Program-made: the position numbers and the translations under genes | In this document: positions 1 through 6,610 of the stretch, in pieces | Numbering within the stretch: the stretch's first letter is position 1 | How the letters are laid out: each line of letters begins with the position of its first letter | Assembly (NCBI GenBank): GCA_030529205.1 | Contig: JAUMXJ010000037.1 | Span: forward strand, 1-7,767 | DNA from: Bacillota bacterium | GTDB lineage: Bacteria > Bacillota > Clostridia > Peptostreptococcales > Acidaminobacteraceae | DNA length: 7,767 nt | Direction: 5' to 3' | The notes under the pieces: model-generated | The model's input: the letters and a program-made list of their open reading frames with translations, nothing else | The model's database searches: none | What the model was told of the DNA's origin: nothing

Positions 1-1239
1 ATGCGCGAGCATTCCGTTGACGATTGCACCCATACCGTGCTCTCTGACGCCGAAGTGGATGTTCGCGCCGAGAAAATGCCCTTTCGAGATATAGTCGGAG
101 GTCTTCAGTTCCGTGCCGTTGGTGGGTGCCAAATCCGCGCTTCCGCCTACCAGATTCGGCATTTTTTCAAATACTTTATTCAATGCCACTCCGCCTGCCA
201 CTCGTGTTGCAGCGGGCACATAGTCCATTGAAATTTCAATATCTTCGGCATTCTTCGTCCACGCATCGAACTCCGCACCCAGCTGAGGATACTTTGCTCT
301 GTACTCTTTCATTCGCTCATGCCAAGCCGCCTCCTCCGCATTCAGCGATGTACGAAGTTCCTGCAACTCCACGTAAACCGACTCCTCAACGTGGAACGGC
401 TCTCTGTCGCTGATTCCGAGAAATTGATAAAGTTCCTGCATTCCTTTTTCGCCGAGCGGAGCTCCGTGCGCTTTTGCAGTTCCCTCGACAGATTTGGCTC
501 CGTAGCCGATTTTTGTCTTCACTTCAATCAGGCTCGGTTTGTCGGTCGTCTTGGCAATTTCCACAGCATGTGCGATCGCCTCGACATCATTGCCGTCTTC
601 TACAGAAAAATAGTCCCATCCCATCGATTCGAATCTACCCCTGATATCTTCGGACAACGCGATTTCCGTGTCCCCTTCGATGGTAATATTGTTGGAATCG
701 TAAAGCATAATGAGTTTACGGAGCCCGAGATGACCCGCCAGAGAAGCGGCCTCATATGCAACTCCTTCCATCAGACATCCGTCTCCGTGCAGTACATAAG
801 TGTAATGATCGATCGGCTTAAAATCGTCCTGATTGAATTTTTGTGCCAACTTCGCTTCCGCCAAGGCAAATCCGACGGCATTTGCAATTCCCTGTCCGAG
901 CGGACCGGTCGAAATATCGACCCCGGCGGTTATATCCATCTCGGGATGTCCCGGCGTCCTGGATCCGGACTGTCTGAACGCTTTCAGATCATCCTGACTT
1001 ACACCGCTGCTAAACAAATGCAAGACCGAGTACAACAATGCACTGCCGTGACCCGCAGACAGGACAAATCGATCGCGATTGATCCACTTCGGATTGTTCG
1101 GGCTGTACTTCATCGCCTTCGCATACAGCGTATACGCAATCGGTGCCGCCCCGAGCGGTAATCCCGGATGACCGGAGTTTGCAGCTTCCACTTGTTCAGC
1201 AGATAGAAGTCTGATGGTATCTATTATTTTTTTACTCAT
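1..1239 (-). CDS. tkt: Transketolase, N-terminal 413 residues (3' end outside window)
   Basis: Thiamine-diphosphate enzyme of the non-oxidative pentose phosphate pathway that moves two-carbon ketol units between sugar phosphates in the cytoplasm. The minus-strand frame is open from ATG 1239 to the window edge. Seen in order: NSGHPGLPLGAAP at residues 21-33; SAGHGSALLY with His64; GPLGQG at 112-117; the ThDP/metal motif starting GDG at 152-154 and ending with Asn183/Asn184; then the pyrimidine-domain start GGSADLAP at 365-372 and the REHGM motif, whose Glu400 matches the catalytic glutamate that activates the cofactor. About 250 residues, the rest of the pyrimidine domain and the C-terminal domain, should lie beyond the left edge (family length about 660). 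The start is supported by GGAGGT about 4 nt upstream (complement of 1244-1249). It is divergent from the TRAP operon. Identification is very secure; start position is good. Confidence 0.97.
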   Translation of the reverse strand, partial: MSKKIIDTIRLLSAEQVEAANSGHPGLPLGAAPIAYTLYAKAMKYSPNNPKWINRDRFVLSAGHGSALLYSVLHLFSSGVSQDDLKAFRQSGSRTPGHPEMDITAGVDISTGPLGQGIANAVGFALAEAKLAQKFNQDDFKPIDHYTYVLHGDGCLMEGVAYEAASLAGHLGLRKLIMLYDSNNITIEGDTEIALSEDIRGRFESMGWDYFSVEDGNDVEAIAHAVEIAKTTDKPSLIEVKTKIGYGAKSVEGTAKAHGAPLGEKGMQELYQFLGISDREPFHVEESVYVELQELRTSLNAEEAAWHERMKEYRAKYPQLGAEFDAWTKNAEDIEISMDYVPAATRVAGGVALNKVFEKMPNLVGGSADLAPTNGTELKTSDYISKGHFLGANIHFGVREHGMGAIVNGMLAH

Positions 1240-1260
1240 ACTACCTCCACAATTATCCAC

Positions 1261-1269
1261 ATTATAACA
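1261..1269 (-). promoter_or_regulatory. Promoter (extended -10) of transketolase
   Basis: On the minus strand the sequence reads TGTTATAAT, a perfect TATAAT -10 hexamer (complement of 1261-1266) with the TGn extension. No good -35 hexamer is visible at 16-19 bp spacing (best AATGAT or CAATGA), so this looks like an extended -10 promoter. Transcription should begin near 1254, giving a leader of roughly 15 nt ending in the Shine-Dalgarno site. Prediction from sequence pattern only. Confidence 0.6.
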
Positions 1270-1323
1270 TAAAAATGAGATAAATCATTGATATTCCGTA
1301 TCCTTCGCCGTCGTTAAAAATGC

Positions 1324-1352
1324 TTTTCATTTTATACACAATTTGTTATAAT
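1324..1352 (+). promoter_or_regulatory. Promoter of the TAXI-TRAP operon
   Basis: A perfect TATAAT at 1347-1352 is preceded by TGn (1344-1346), and TTTTCA at 1324-1329 is a 4/6 match to the -35 consensus at exactly 17 bp. Transcription would start near 1359, leaving a leader of about 35 nt before the lipoprotein gene with no room for a riboswitch. The stretch between this -35 and the divergent transketolase promoter, roughly 1290-1323, is the natural place for an operator, but I see no clear palindrome there. Confidence 0.65.
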
Positions 1353-1393
1353 ATACACGTCTTTAATTGGAACTACTTAAGGAGGATGAAAAG

Positions 1394-2410
1394 ATGAAAA
1401 AAATTTTGGCTGTATTATTGGTGTTGGTCATGGTGTTGTCTTTGGCTGCTTGCGGCGAAAAAACAAATGATACGACTGCGTCCGGCGACGGTTCTAATGC
1501 ACCTACGAATTCCGGCGCTGTAAACTTCACCAACAACGGAAACTGGATTTTTGCTTCAGGCGGTACTTCCGGAACTTACTATCCGCTTGCAGGCGCCATT
1601 TCAACTGAAGTAAACAAACAAATCAAGTCCAATATCACGGTTCAATCGACCGGTGCATCAAAAGAAAACGTCATGCTGCTTTCTAAAGATGAAGCTGAAT
1701 TTGCCATCATCCAAAATGACGTTCTCGATTATGCATACAACGGAACCGGATTGTTTAAAGAATCCGGAAAAATCAGCGGCTTCTCCACCGTAGCGTCTGT
1801 CTATGCGGAAGTATGTCAAATCGTAGTCGCATCCGACAGCGGAATCAACTCGGTTGCGGACTTGAAAGGAAAAAGAGTTTCAATCGGCGACGCGGGAAGC
1901 GGTGTTGAAGCTAACGCATTACAAATATTGAATGCTCACGGATTGACCGTAGAGGACATCAATGTCAGCAGATTGTCTTTCAAAGAAAGCGGAAACGCAT
2001 TTAAAGATGGACAGATTGACGCGTTCTTCGTCACTTCCGGTGTACCGAACACCGCGATCACTGAGCTTTCCGTAACAAGATCTCTGAAACTTCTCGACAT
2101 TGTCGGAGATGCCGCTTCAAAACTGATGGCGGACTATCCGTTCTATACTGTCGTCACCATTCCGAAAGATGTCTACAAGACCGAAAATGATATCACAACC
2201 CTCGGTGTCAGAGCGCTTATCGTATGTAGAGACGACCTGTCGGAAGAGGAAGTGTACCTGTTCACCAAAGCAATGTATGAAAATTTGGACGTTCTGGGAA
2301 ATGCGCACGCAAAAGCAAAAGAATTTAAACTTGAAGACGCAAAAGCGGGTGTAACCGTTCCGCTTCATCCGGGCGCTGAAAAATTCTACAAAGAAAAGGG
2401 GATTAATTAA
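1394..2410 (+). CDS. TAXI-family TRAP transporter solute-binding lipoprotein
   Basis: Extracytoplasmic receptor of a tripartite ATP-independent periplasmic (TRAP) transporter, 338 residues. It binds the substrate outside the membrane and passes it to the permease encoded two genes downstream. Seen: a signal peptide with a KK N-terminus and hydrophobic core at residues 4-19, ending in a lipobox LAAC with Cys20 as the lipidated residue. A low-complexity Thr/Ser/Asn/Gly linker (about 23-50) follows, then the TAXI hallmark GGTSGTYYPLAGA (56-68) and a conserved two-lobe binding-protein body with DAGSG (166-170) and a C-terminal PLHPGAEKFYKEKG (323-336). The start is ATG 1394, not the in-frame TTG at 1367, because AAGGAGG (1379-1385) sits 8 nt upstream and the signal peptide then starts with MKK. 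Characterised TAXI proteins bind dicarboxylate-like ligands such as glutamate, but the substrate here cannot be read from sequence. Cell attachment as a lipoprotein fits a Gram-positive host. Confidence 0.95.
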   Translation: MKKILAVLLVLVMVLSLAACGEKTNDTTASGDGSNAPTNSGAVNFTNNGNWIFASGGTSGTYYPLAGAISTEVNKQIKSNITVQSTGASKENVMLLSKDEAEFAIIQNDVLDYAYNGTGLFKESGKISGFSTVASVYAEVCQIVVASDSGINSVADLKGKRVSIGDAGSGVEANALQILNAHGLTVEDINVSRLSFKESGNAFKDGQIDAFFVTSGVPNTAITELSVTRSLKLLDIVGDAASKLMADYPFYTVVTIPKDVYKTENDITTLGVRALIVCRDDLSEEEVYLFTKAMYENLDVLGNAHAKAKEFKLEDAKAGVTVPLHPGAEKFYKEKGIN

Positions 2411-2412
2411 TA

Positions 2413-2901
2413 ATGCTTAAAAAAGTGGGAGGGCTGTTTTTGCTCTCCCTCATTTTATTCTTATTTTTCTTTCCATTAAAGACAAACTTGTGTATCAGAT
2501 GCAGAAAGGGTAATTTAATCAAGTATTATGACTTAAGTCATAGTACTTATTTTCAAATTGAATTTTGTCATAGTGTAAACAGAGGATTGGTAAAAGAACG
2601 ATATTCCATTGATTTTAAATCGCTTGAATTTTATCTTGAGACAGCGTGGTTTGAAAACTACGGTGCGGGCATGCTCGACAGCGTACCGACCGGTGTAACG
2701 ATTCGGGAAGAAGGAGATTTTTTAAAGCTTGACTTTCCTGAGATGAGATTGAAATCAATCGCCTATGCTGCTGCGGGAATTGCGAATCACAAAATTATAG
2801 TAGGCGATGAGGAAATAGAGTTATTTCAAATAAATCCTTATAAGTCAAGCTTTATAACTGTGGAAAAAATGTCAATTTTCGATCAAATCTTTATGAGGTG
2901 A
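2413..2901 (+). CDS. DUF1850 family protein of the TAXI-TRAP operon
   Basis: Small protein of 162 residues, function unknown. The family is repeatedly found next to TAXI-type TRAP transporter genes, as here, and is presumed to be an accessory of the transporter (inference). Seen: one hydrophobic N-terminal segment (about residues 5-22) that could be an uncleaved membrane anchor or signal sequence, then a compact domain with the DUF1850 pattern: FCHSVNRGLVKERY (51-64), a Glu-rich strand, and WFENYGAGMLDSVP (79-92). The gene starts 2 nt after the lipoprotein stop, with AGGGG about 11 nt upstream, and its stop overlaps the ribosome-binding region of the permease, so the three genes are almost certainly cotranscribed. 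Its 5' half is visibly more AT-rich than its neighbours. It contains a 28-nt palindrome (2521-2548, listed separately). Family assignment is from recognisable motifs. Confidence 0.85.
   Translation: MLKKVGGLFLLSLILFLFFFPLKTNLCIRCRKGNLIKYYDLSHSTYFQIEFCHSVNRGLVKERYSIDFKSLEFYLETAWFENYGAGMLDSVPTGVTIREEGDFLKLDFPEMRLKSIAYAAAGIANHKIIVGDEEIELFQINPYKSSFITVEKMSIFDQIFMR
2521..2548. repeat. 28-nt near-perfect palindrome inside the DUF1850 gene
   Basis: Centred between 2534 and 2535, with core TATGACTTAAGTCATA (2527-2542) and outer arms AAGTA (2521-2525) and TACTT (2544-2548). The only non-Watson-Crick pair is T2526/G2543, which would be a U-G wobble in RNA. In mRNA it could form a 12-bp stem with a UUAA loop; in DNA it is a two-fold symmetric site. 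It encodes residues 37-46 of the DUF1850 protein. No T-run follows, so it is not a typical terminator. Function unknown. Confidence 0.75.
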
Positions 2902-2902
2902 T
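2895..2902 (+). promoter_or_regulatory. Shine-Dalgarno site that sets the permease start
   Basis: GAGGTGAT matches the 3' part of the consensus AGGAGGTGATC and lies just before ATG 2904, with 5 nt between GAGG and ATG. The alternative start GTG 2898 lies inside this site and has nothing Shine-Dalgarno-like upstream, so ATG 2904 is preferred. The site overlaps the DUF1850 stop codon, which suggests translational coupling. Confidence 0.7.
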
Positions 2903-2903
2903 A

Positions 2904-4889
2904 ATGTCAAAAAATTCTTTTAAGACAAAAAAAGTACCAAAAGAGATTACCGGAAGCAATGATCTTCTGGAATCGACCGATATTGACCAGGAAGAACTGA
3001 TAAGAAACTTGGATAAAGAATCGTCATTCCGCACTCTTGGGGGTGTATGGGCTAAGATTATACTTGGAATACTTGCCGTATTCAGTGCATTTCAAGTATA
3101 TACGGCATTAACCGGCACCTTCCCTCCTCAGCTGCTCCGCATGACGCATTTATGCTTTGTCATCTGTCTGGCATACCTGCTATACCCTGCTACGAAAAAA
3201 GGCAGCAGGGAAAAAATATTTGTGCTCGACTATATTTTTGCGGCCATCTTCCTTGGAATCATTGCATACTATGTTTTCAACTACAATGCTATTATTGACC
3301 GATCGGGTAACTACAACACCACGGATGTCATTTTGGGCGCCATTGCGATTCTCATGGTTATGGAGGCGTGCAGAAGGGTTGTAGGACTTCCGATTGTCAT
3401 CATCGCAACCATTTTTGTGATTTTTGCCTTTGCCGGCAAGTATATCCCGGGGTTTTTACACCATCGAGGTTACAGTATAGAAAGGGTTGCCACTCACCTC
3501 TTCTATACGACGGAGGGAATCATCGGCCTTCCGCTCGGAACATGTGCCACTTACATTTTCCTATTTATTTTGTTCGGTTCCTTTCTCGAAAAAACGGGGG
3601 TCGGAGCATTTTTCATCGATATCGCCAATGCGATTGCGGGACACGCGGCAGGCGGGCCGGCAAAAGTTGCCGTCCTTACATCCGCGCTTCAGGGAACCAT
3701 TTCAGGATCTTCCGTATCCAATACGGTGTCCACGGGATCTTTTACCATCCCGCTGATGAAATCACTCGGATATCGTCCTGAATTTGCCGCTGCGGTCGAG
3801 GCGGCTGCATCGACAGGGGGTCAGATTATGCCTCCGATTATGGGCGCTGCCGCTTTTCTGATTGCCGAAGCGACCGGGGTTCCATACATTACCATTGCAA
3901 AGGCGGCCATCATTCCGGCTCTGCTCTACTTTACAGGAATTTGGATGATGATCGATTTTGAAGCAAAAAAAATCGGATTGGTGGGTATTCCGAAGGAACA
4001 ACTTCCTAAATTATGGCCGATTGTCAAGGAGAGAGGTCATCTGATTATTCCTCTGATTGTGATTATTGTCCTTCTTGTCATGGATTACACTCCTATATTT
4101 GCAGCACTTTGGGGGATTGTATCCTGTGTCATCGTTCCGTTCCTCAGAAAAAGTACGCGCATTCCTCTCCGCTCGCTCTTTGATGCATTTGTCGGAGGTG
4201 CCAGAAATATTATCGGAGTCGCATGTGCATGTGCTGTGGCAGGCATTATTGTCGGTGTCGTCACACTGACGGGAATCGGACTGAAGCTCGGCGGAGGACT
4301 CCTAGAAGTTGCAGGCGGCAATATGATTATCACGCTCTTCTTTACGATGATCACATCGCTGATTTTGGGCATGGGTGTCCCTACTACCGCAAACTACTTG
4401 ATCACATCCACCATTGCCGCTCCGATTATCGTTCAATTGGGTGTTCCGCATGTGCCTGCACACTTGTTTGCATTCTATTTCGGAATCCTTGCGGATATTA
4501 CACCGCCGGTAGCTCTCGCCGCTTATGCGGGATCCGCGATTGCAAAAGGAAATCCGTTTCAAACCGGTGTACAGGCAACCAAGCTTGCCATTGCGGCCTT
4601 TATCATTCCGTATATCTTTGTGATGGATCAGTCTCTGCTCCTGCTCGAAACAGACTTTTTGAGCGTGGTGCGCATACTTGTCACTTCCCTGGTCGGAATG
4701 TACGGAATCGCGGCGGGAATATCCGGTTATATTTATACCAATATCAACTTCTTTTTCAGACTGGCTTTTATCGCCAGCGGACTCTTGTTGATTACACCGT
4801 CCTGGATTACGGATGTCATCGGACTCGCTTTGATTGCAGCACTGATCTTTATCCAAAAAATGCTTTCGAAGAAAATGAAGGCAGCCTAG
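2904..4889 (+). CDS. TRAP transporter fused permease (DctQ-DctM fusion, TAXI type)
   Basis: Integral membrane permease of 661 residues combining the small four-helix subunit and the large twelve-helix subunit of a TRAP transporter, the usual arrangement for TAXI systems. It drives substrate uptake using an ion gradient together with the lipoprotein encoded upstream. Seen: a charged cytosolic N-terminus (1-45); four hydrophobic segments (about 47-70, 77-95, 105-127, 140-158) forming the DctQ-like part; then the DctM-like part. The latter has FGSFLEKTGVGAFF (224-237), the first conserved hairpin SALQGTISGSSVSNTVSTGS (260-279) followed by EAAASTGGQIMPPIMGAAAF (299-318), and the second-repeat equivalents GMGVPTTANYLI (489-500) and FGILADITPPVALAAYAGSA (526-545). 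The paired motifs reflect the inverted-repeat elevator fold of this family. A further hydrophobic C-terminal section runs from about 586 to 650 and the end is Lys-rich. Full length, no damage seen. It overlaps no neighbour from ATG 2904 (GTG 2898 would overlap by 4 nt) and is last in its operon. Confidence 0.95.
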   Translation: MSKNSFKTKKVPKEITGSNDLLESTDIDQEELIRNLDKESSFRTLGGVWAKIILGILAVFSAFQVYTALTGTFPPQLLRMTHLCFVICLAYLLYPATKKGSREKIFVLDYIFAAIFLGIIAYYVFNYNAIIDRSGNYNTTDVILGAIAILMVMEACRRVVGLPIVIIATIFVIFAFAGKYIPGFLHHRGYSIERVATHLFYTTEGIIGLPLGTCATYIFLFILFGSFLEKTGVGAFFIDIANAIAGHAAGGPAKVAVLTSALQGTISGSSVSNTVSTGSFTIPLMKSLGYRPEFAAAVEAAASTGGQIMPPIMGAAAFLIAEATGVPYITIAKAAIIPALLYFTGIWMMIDFEAKKIGLVGIPKEQLPKLWPIVKERGHLIIPLIVIIVLLVMDYTPIFAALWGIVSCVIVPFLRKSTRIPLRSLFDAFVGGARNIIGVACACAVAGIIVGVVTLTGIGLKLGGGLLEVAGGNMIITLFFTMITSLILGMGVPTTANYLITSTIAAPIIVQLGVPHVPAHLFAFYFGILADITPPVALAAYAGSAIAKGNPFQTGVQATKLAIAAFIIPYIFVMDQSLLLLETDFLSVVRILVTSLVGMYGIAAGISGYIYTNINFFFRLAFIASGLLLITPSWITDVIGLALIAALIFIQKMLSKKMKAA

Positions 4890-4918
4890 AATCCGGTTCA
4901 ATCATATTTGTCCTTTTC

Positions 4919-4953
4919 AGCTGCGCCTCTCGGCGCGGCTTCTTTATTTTTTC
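4919..4953 (+). terminator. Rho-independent terminator of the TRAP operon
   Basis: A 9-bp GC-rich stem, AGCTGCGCC (4919-4927) with GGCGCGGCT (4932-4940) and one T-G wobble, closes a TCTC loop and is followed by a T-rich tract to 4952. It lies 30 nt after the permease stop. Confidence 0.85.
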
Positions 4954-4979
4954 GCAAATATAAAGATTAATTTAATTTA

Positions 4980-5009
4980 TTGTTTCCTATTTAAAAACAG
5001 GAGTATAAT
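4980..5009 (+). promoter_or_regulatory. Promoter of the PII-like/antiporter unit
   Basis: TATAAT at 5004-5009 is a perfect -10. TTGTTT at 4980-4985 shares TTG with the -35 consensus at 18 bp spacing. Transcription would begin near 5016, almost directly at the Shine-Dalgarno site GGAGGT (5018-5023). It sits just after the preceding operon's terminator, which supports an independent unit. Confidence 0.6.
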
Positions 5010-5017
5010 ACTAACTC

Positions 5018-5030
5018 GGAGGTAAATATG
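5018..5030 (+). promoter_or_regulatory. Shine-Dalgarno site plus ATG left out of frame with the PII-like gene
   Basis: GGAGGT at 5018-5023 is followed after 4 nt by ATG 5028-5030. Translation from this ATG gives only a 19-residue peptide ending at TGA 5085-5087, in a frame different from the conserved protein. The signal is too well formed to be chance and marks where the PII-like gene originally began. Confidence 0.7.
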
Positions 5031-5317
5031 AAGAATTTCACGCGCAGGATATACACGGCGGAACGATTTTCGACACCATGGGTATGATGAGCATGATGAG
5101 TTCCACCGGCGGTCTGGGACATTCCATTCGCGGTTTTTTGAACAAGGGCCGTCCGTTCAATAAAACCATTATGATGGTGGTAAACGATGAAGAAATTCAA
5201 AAAGTAAAGAATGCATTTGAAACTGTAATGGGTAACCTGGAGAATGAGAATGCGGGCATTATTGTCGCATTCCCTGTTTCGCACCTTTGGGGTGTAAAAG
5301 GTCACACCATCGAGTAG
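5028..5317 (+). pseudogene. PII-like signalling protein with damaged 5' end (conserved frame open, first ATG at 5078)
   Basis: The frame ending at TAG 5315-5317 encodes a small protein that resembles PII-fold regulators. From ATG 5078 it gives 79 residues: a glycine/methionine-rich loop region, RPFNKTIMMVV (26-36) as a strand, an amphipathic helix NDEEIQKVKNAFETVMGN, then AGIIVAFPVSHLWG (59-72) as the last strand and its following turn. The same frame reads sensibly upstream of 5078 as EEFHAQDIHGGTIFDT (5030-5077), which looks like the end of helix 1 and strand 2 of the fold, but there is no ATG, GTG or TTG before an in-frame TAA at 5012. A promoter, Shine-Dalgarno site and ATG (5028) do exist, one frame away. 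The likely explanation is a small deletion or indel after the start codon that removed the first strand (about 15 residues, judged from recalled family architecture). Reduced expression by reinitiation at 5078 or 5084 is possible. It lies 9 nt before the antiporter gene, so the normal protein probably regulated that antiporter (inference). A sequencing or assembly error remains possible. Confidence 0.6.
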
Positions 5318-5326
5318 GGAGGACTT

Positions 5327-6520
5327 GTGACGACAATCGAAATTTTACAACACTTGGCAGTGGTCATCGCTGCTTCGCTTTTGTTTTCTAAGATTCTGGG
5401 AAAACTCAGATTTCCGGATGTTACGGGATACCTGATCGGCGGAATCATCATCGGACCGATGGTGCTCAATCTCATTCCGAAGGACGCCGTTCACGGATTA
5501 GAAATAATAAGCGAGGTTGCGCTCGCCATTATCGCATACAGTATCGGTTCCGAAATGAAGCTCAGTGCACTGAAGAAGACGGGAAAAGGAGTCCTTCTCA
5601 TCACCTTCCTCGAAGTCTTTATGGCTTTTTTGGTGGTCTTCCTGTCCCTGTGGCTTGTGTTCAAGCAGGATTTTTCTTTCAGCATCGTCCTGGGAAGTAT
5701 CGCCTGTGCGACAGCACCTGCCGCTACCCTTCTCGTCATCAGACAGTATAAAGCGAAAGGTCCTGTTGTCGACACGCTCATTCCCGTTGTCGCATTGGAT
5801 GATGCATTCTGTATCATCGCATTCGGAATCTGCTCCTCGATTGCACAGGCAATTATCGGAGGAGAAACCATAAGTGCACTGGCGCTGGTTGAACCGGTGA
5901 AAGAAATTCTCCTGTCCACACTTCTCGGTTTCGTTTACGGAATCGTTTCGATTTACATCATCAAAGCGCTCAGAAACGAAGGGGAACTTACTTCATTCGT
6001 CCTCGGAAGCATTTTCATTCTGACCTCCGTCTCCATACGCTACGGGCTCTCTTCGCTTCTTGTAATGATGAGCTTCGGACTCGCTATGACCAATCTCAGC
6101 AGAAAAAGCAATCGTGCCACGACCGCTTTGGACGGCATGGTGGCGCCGCTCTTTATGTGTTTCTTTACATTGTCCGGTGCTGATCTTGACTTTTCGGTCT
6201 TTAAAACGGTAGGTATCGTCGCCGTGGTATATGTCATCGCACGCGTCATCGGCAAGATGATCGGTGCGGGATTGGGTGCAAAATTGTCCAGAATGGGAAG
6301 CACGGTTCAAAAATACCTCGGCCTGACCTTGATTCCGCAGGCGGGAGTTGCCATCGGTCTTTCACTCGCCGCTACTAAAATCCTGGGAATGGATCACGGC
6401 AGCAAGATTCGCGCAATCATTTTGGCGGGAACCGTCATCTATGAACTCATCGGTCCTGTGACAACCAAAATAGCCCTGACCAAAGCGGGCGAAATCGAAA
6501 AAGCTTCGGCTTCGCGTTAG
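5327..6520 (+). CDS. CPA2-type cation:proton antiporter (membrane domain only)
   Basis: Membrane antiporter of the sodium/hydrogen exchanger superfamily, 397 residues, exchanging Na+ or K+ for protons; ion specificity cannot be told from sequence. Seen: hydrophobic segments through most of the length (about 11-13 helices), the N-terminal signature LRFPDVTGYLIGGIIIGP (27-44), the unwound-helix region ACATAPAATLLVIRQY (126-141), and the ion-binding aspartate pair in VALDDA (Asp158, Asp159). A further Gly-rich pair of helices precedes LTLIPQAGVAIGLSLAA, typical of the last core helices. The protein ends soon after the membrane part, with no RCK/TrkA or universal-stress domain, unlike many Kef-type members. 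A separate regulator such as the upstream PII-like protein would fill that gap. The start is GTG 5327, supported by GGGAGG (5317-5322) overlapping the upstream stop codon region. Intact gene; transcription ends at the hairpin at 6564-6605. Confidence 0.9.
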   Translation: MTTIEILQHLAVVIAASLLFSKILGKLRFPDVTGYLIGGIIIGPMVLNLIPKDAVHGLEIISEVALAIIAYSIGSEMKLSALKKTGKGVLLITFLEVFMAFLVVFLSLWLVFKQDFSFSIVLGSIACATAPAATLLVIRQYKAKGPVVDTLIPVVALDDAFCIIAFGICSSIAQAIIGGETISALALVEPVKEILLSTLLGFVYGIVSIYIIKALRNEGELTSFVLGSIFILTSVSIRYGLSSLLVMMSFGLAMTNLSRKSNRATTALDGMVAPLFMCFFTLSGADLDFSVFKTVGIVAVVYVIARVIGKMIGAGLGAKLSRMGSTVQKYLGLTLIPQAGVAIGLSLAATKILGMDHGSKIRAIILAGTVIYELIGPVTTKIALTKAGEIEKASASR

Positions 6521-6563
6521 AAAGCACAGTTTGAAGGCATACGAAGACGGCATTCGCCGTAAT

Positions 6564-6605
6564 AAAAAACATTTTCATCCGGATTCCTGATGAAAATGTT
6601 TTTTT
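6564..6605. terminator. Bidirectional terminator between antiporter and miaA
   Basis: A perfect 16-bp inverted repeat (arms 6564-6579 and 6589-6604) surrounds a 9-nt loop. The core arms are CATTTTCATC and GATGAAAATG, flanked by six A on the left and seven T on the right. Either strand therefore yields a stem followed by a U-run. It lies 43 nt after the antiporter stop and 5 nt beyond the miaA stop, so it can end both converging transcripts. Confidence 0.85.
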
Positions 6606-6610
6606 GTTTG

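Noticed and set aside
319..1161. A 280-codon open frame on the plus strand.
   Set aside because: It is antisense to transketolase, whose minus-strand frame carries every expected catalytic motif. The plus-strand translation is rich in Arg, Cys and His and has no recognisable family.
1367..1393. An earlier in-frame TTG start for the TAXI lipoprotein.
   Set aside because: It would put charged residues before the signal peptide, and the AAGGAGG site lies downstream of it, correctly spaced for ATG 1394.
1359..1393. A riboswitch or attenuator ahead of the TRAP operon.
   Set aside because: The predicted leader is only about 35 nt, with no stem-loop and no T-run.
4302..4901. A 199-codon open frame on the minus strand, and a 246-codon plus-strand frame at 4223-4963.
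   Set aside because: Both lie over the conserved second half of the fused permease, have no start signals and read as low-quality shadow protein rich in Cys, Arg and His.
5028..5050. Programmed -1 frameshifting to join ATG 5028 to the PII-like frame.
   Set aside because: No X-XXY-YYZ slippery heptamer and no clear downstream stimulatory structure are present. The product would still seem to lack the first strand, so a deletion or indel explains it better.
5078..5108. Short tandem ATGATGAGC/ATGATGAGT repeat.
   Set aside because: Only two nine-base units encoding a Met-Met-Ser repeat within a coding frame; not a meaningful repeat array.
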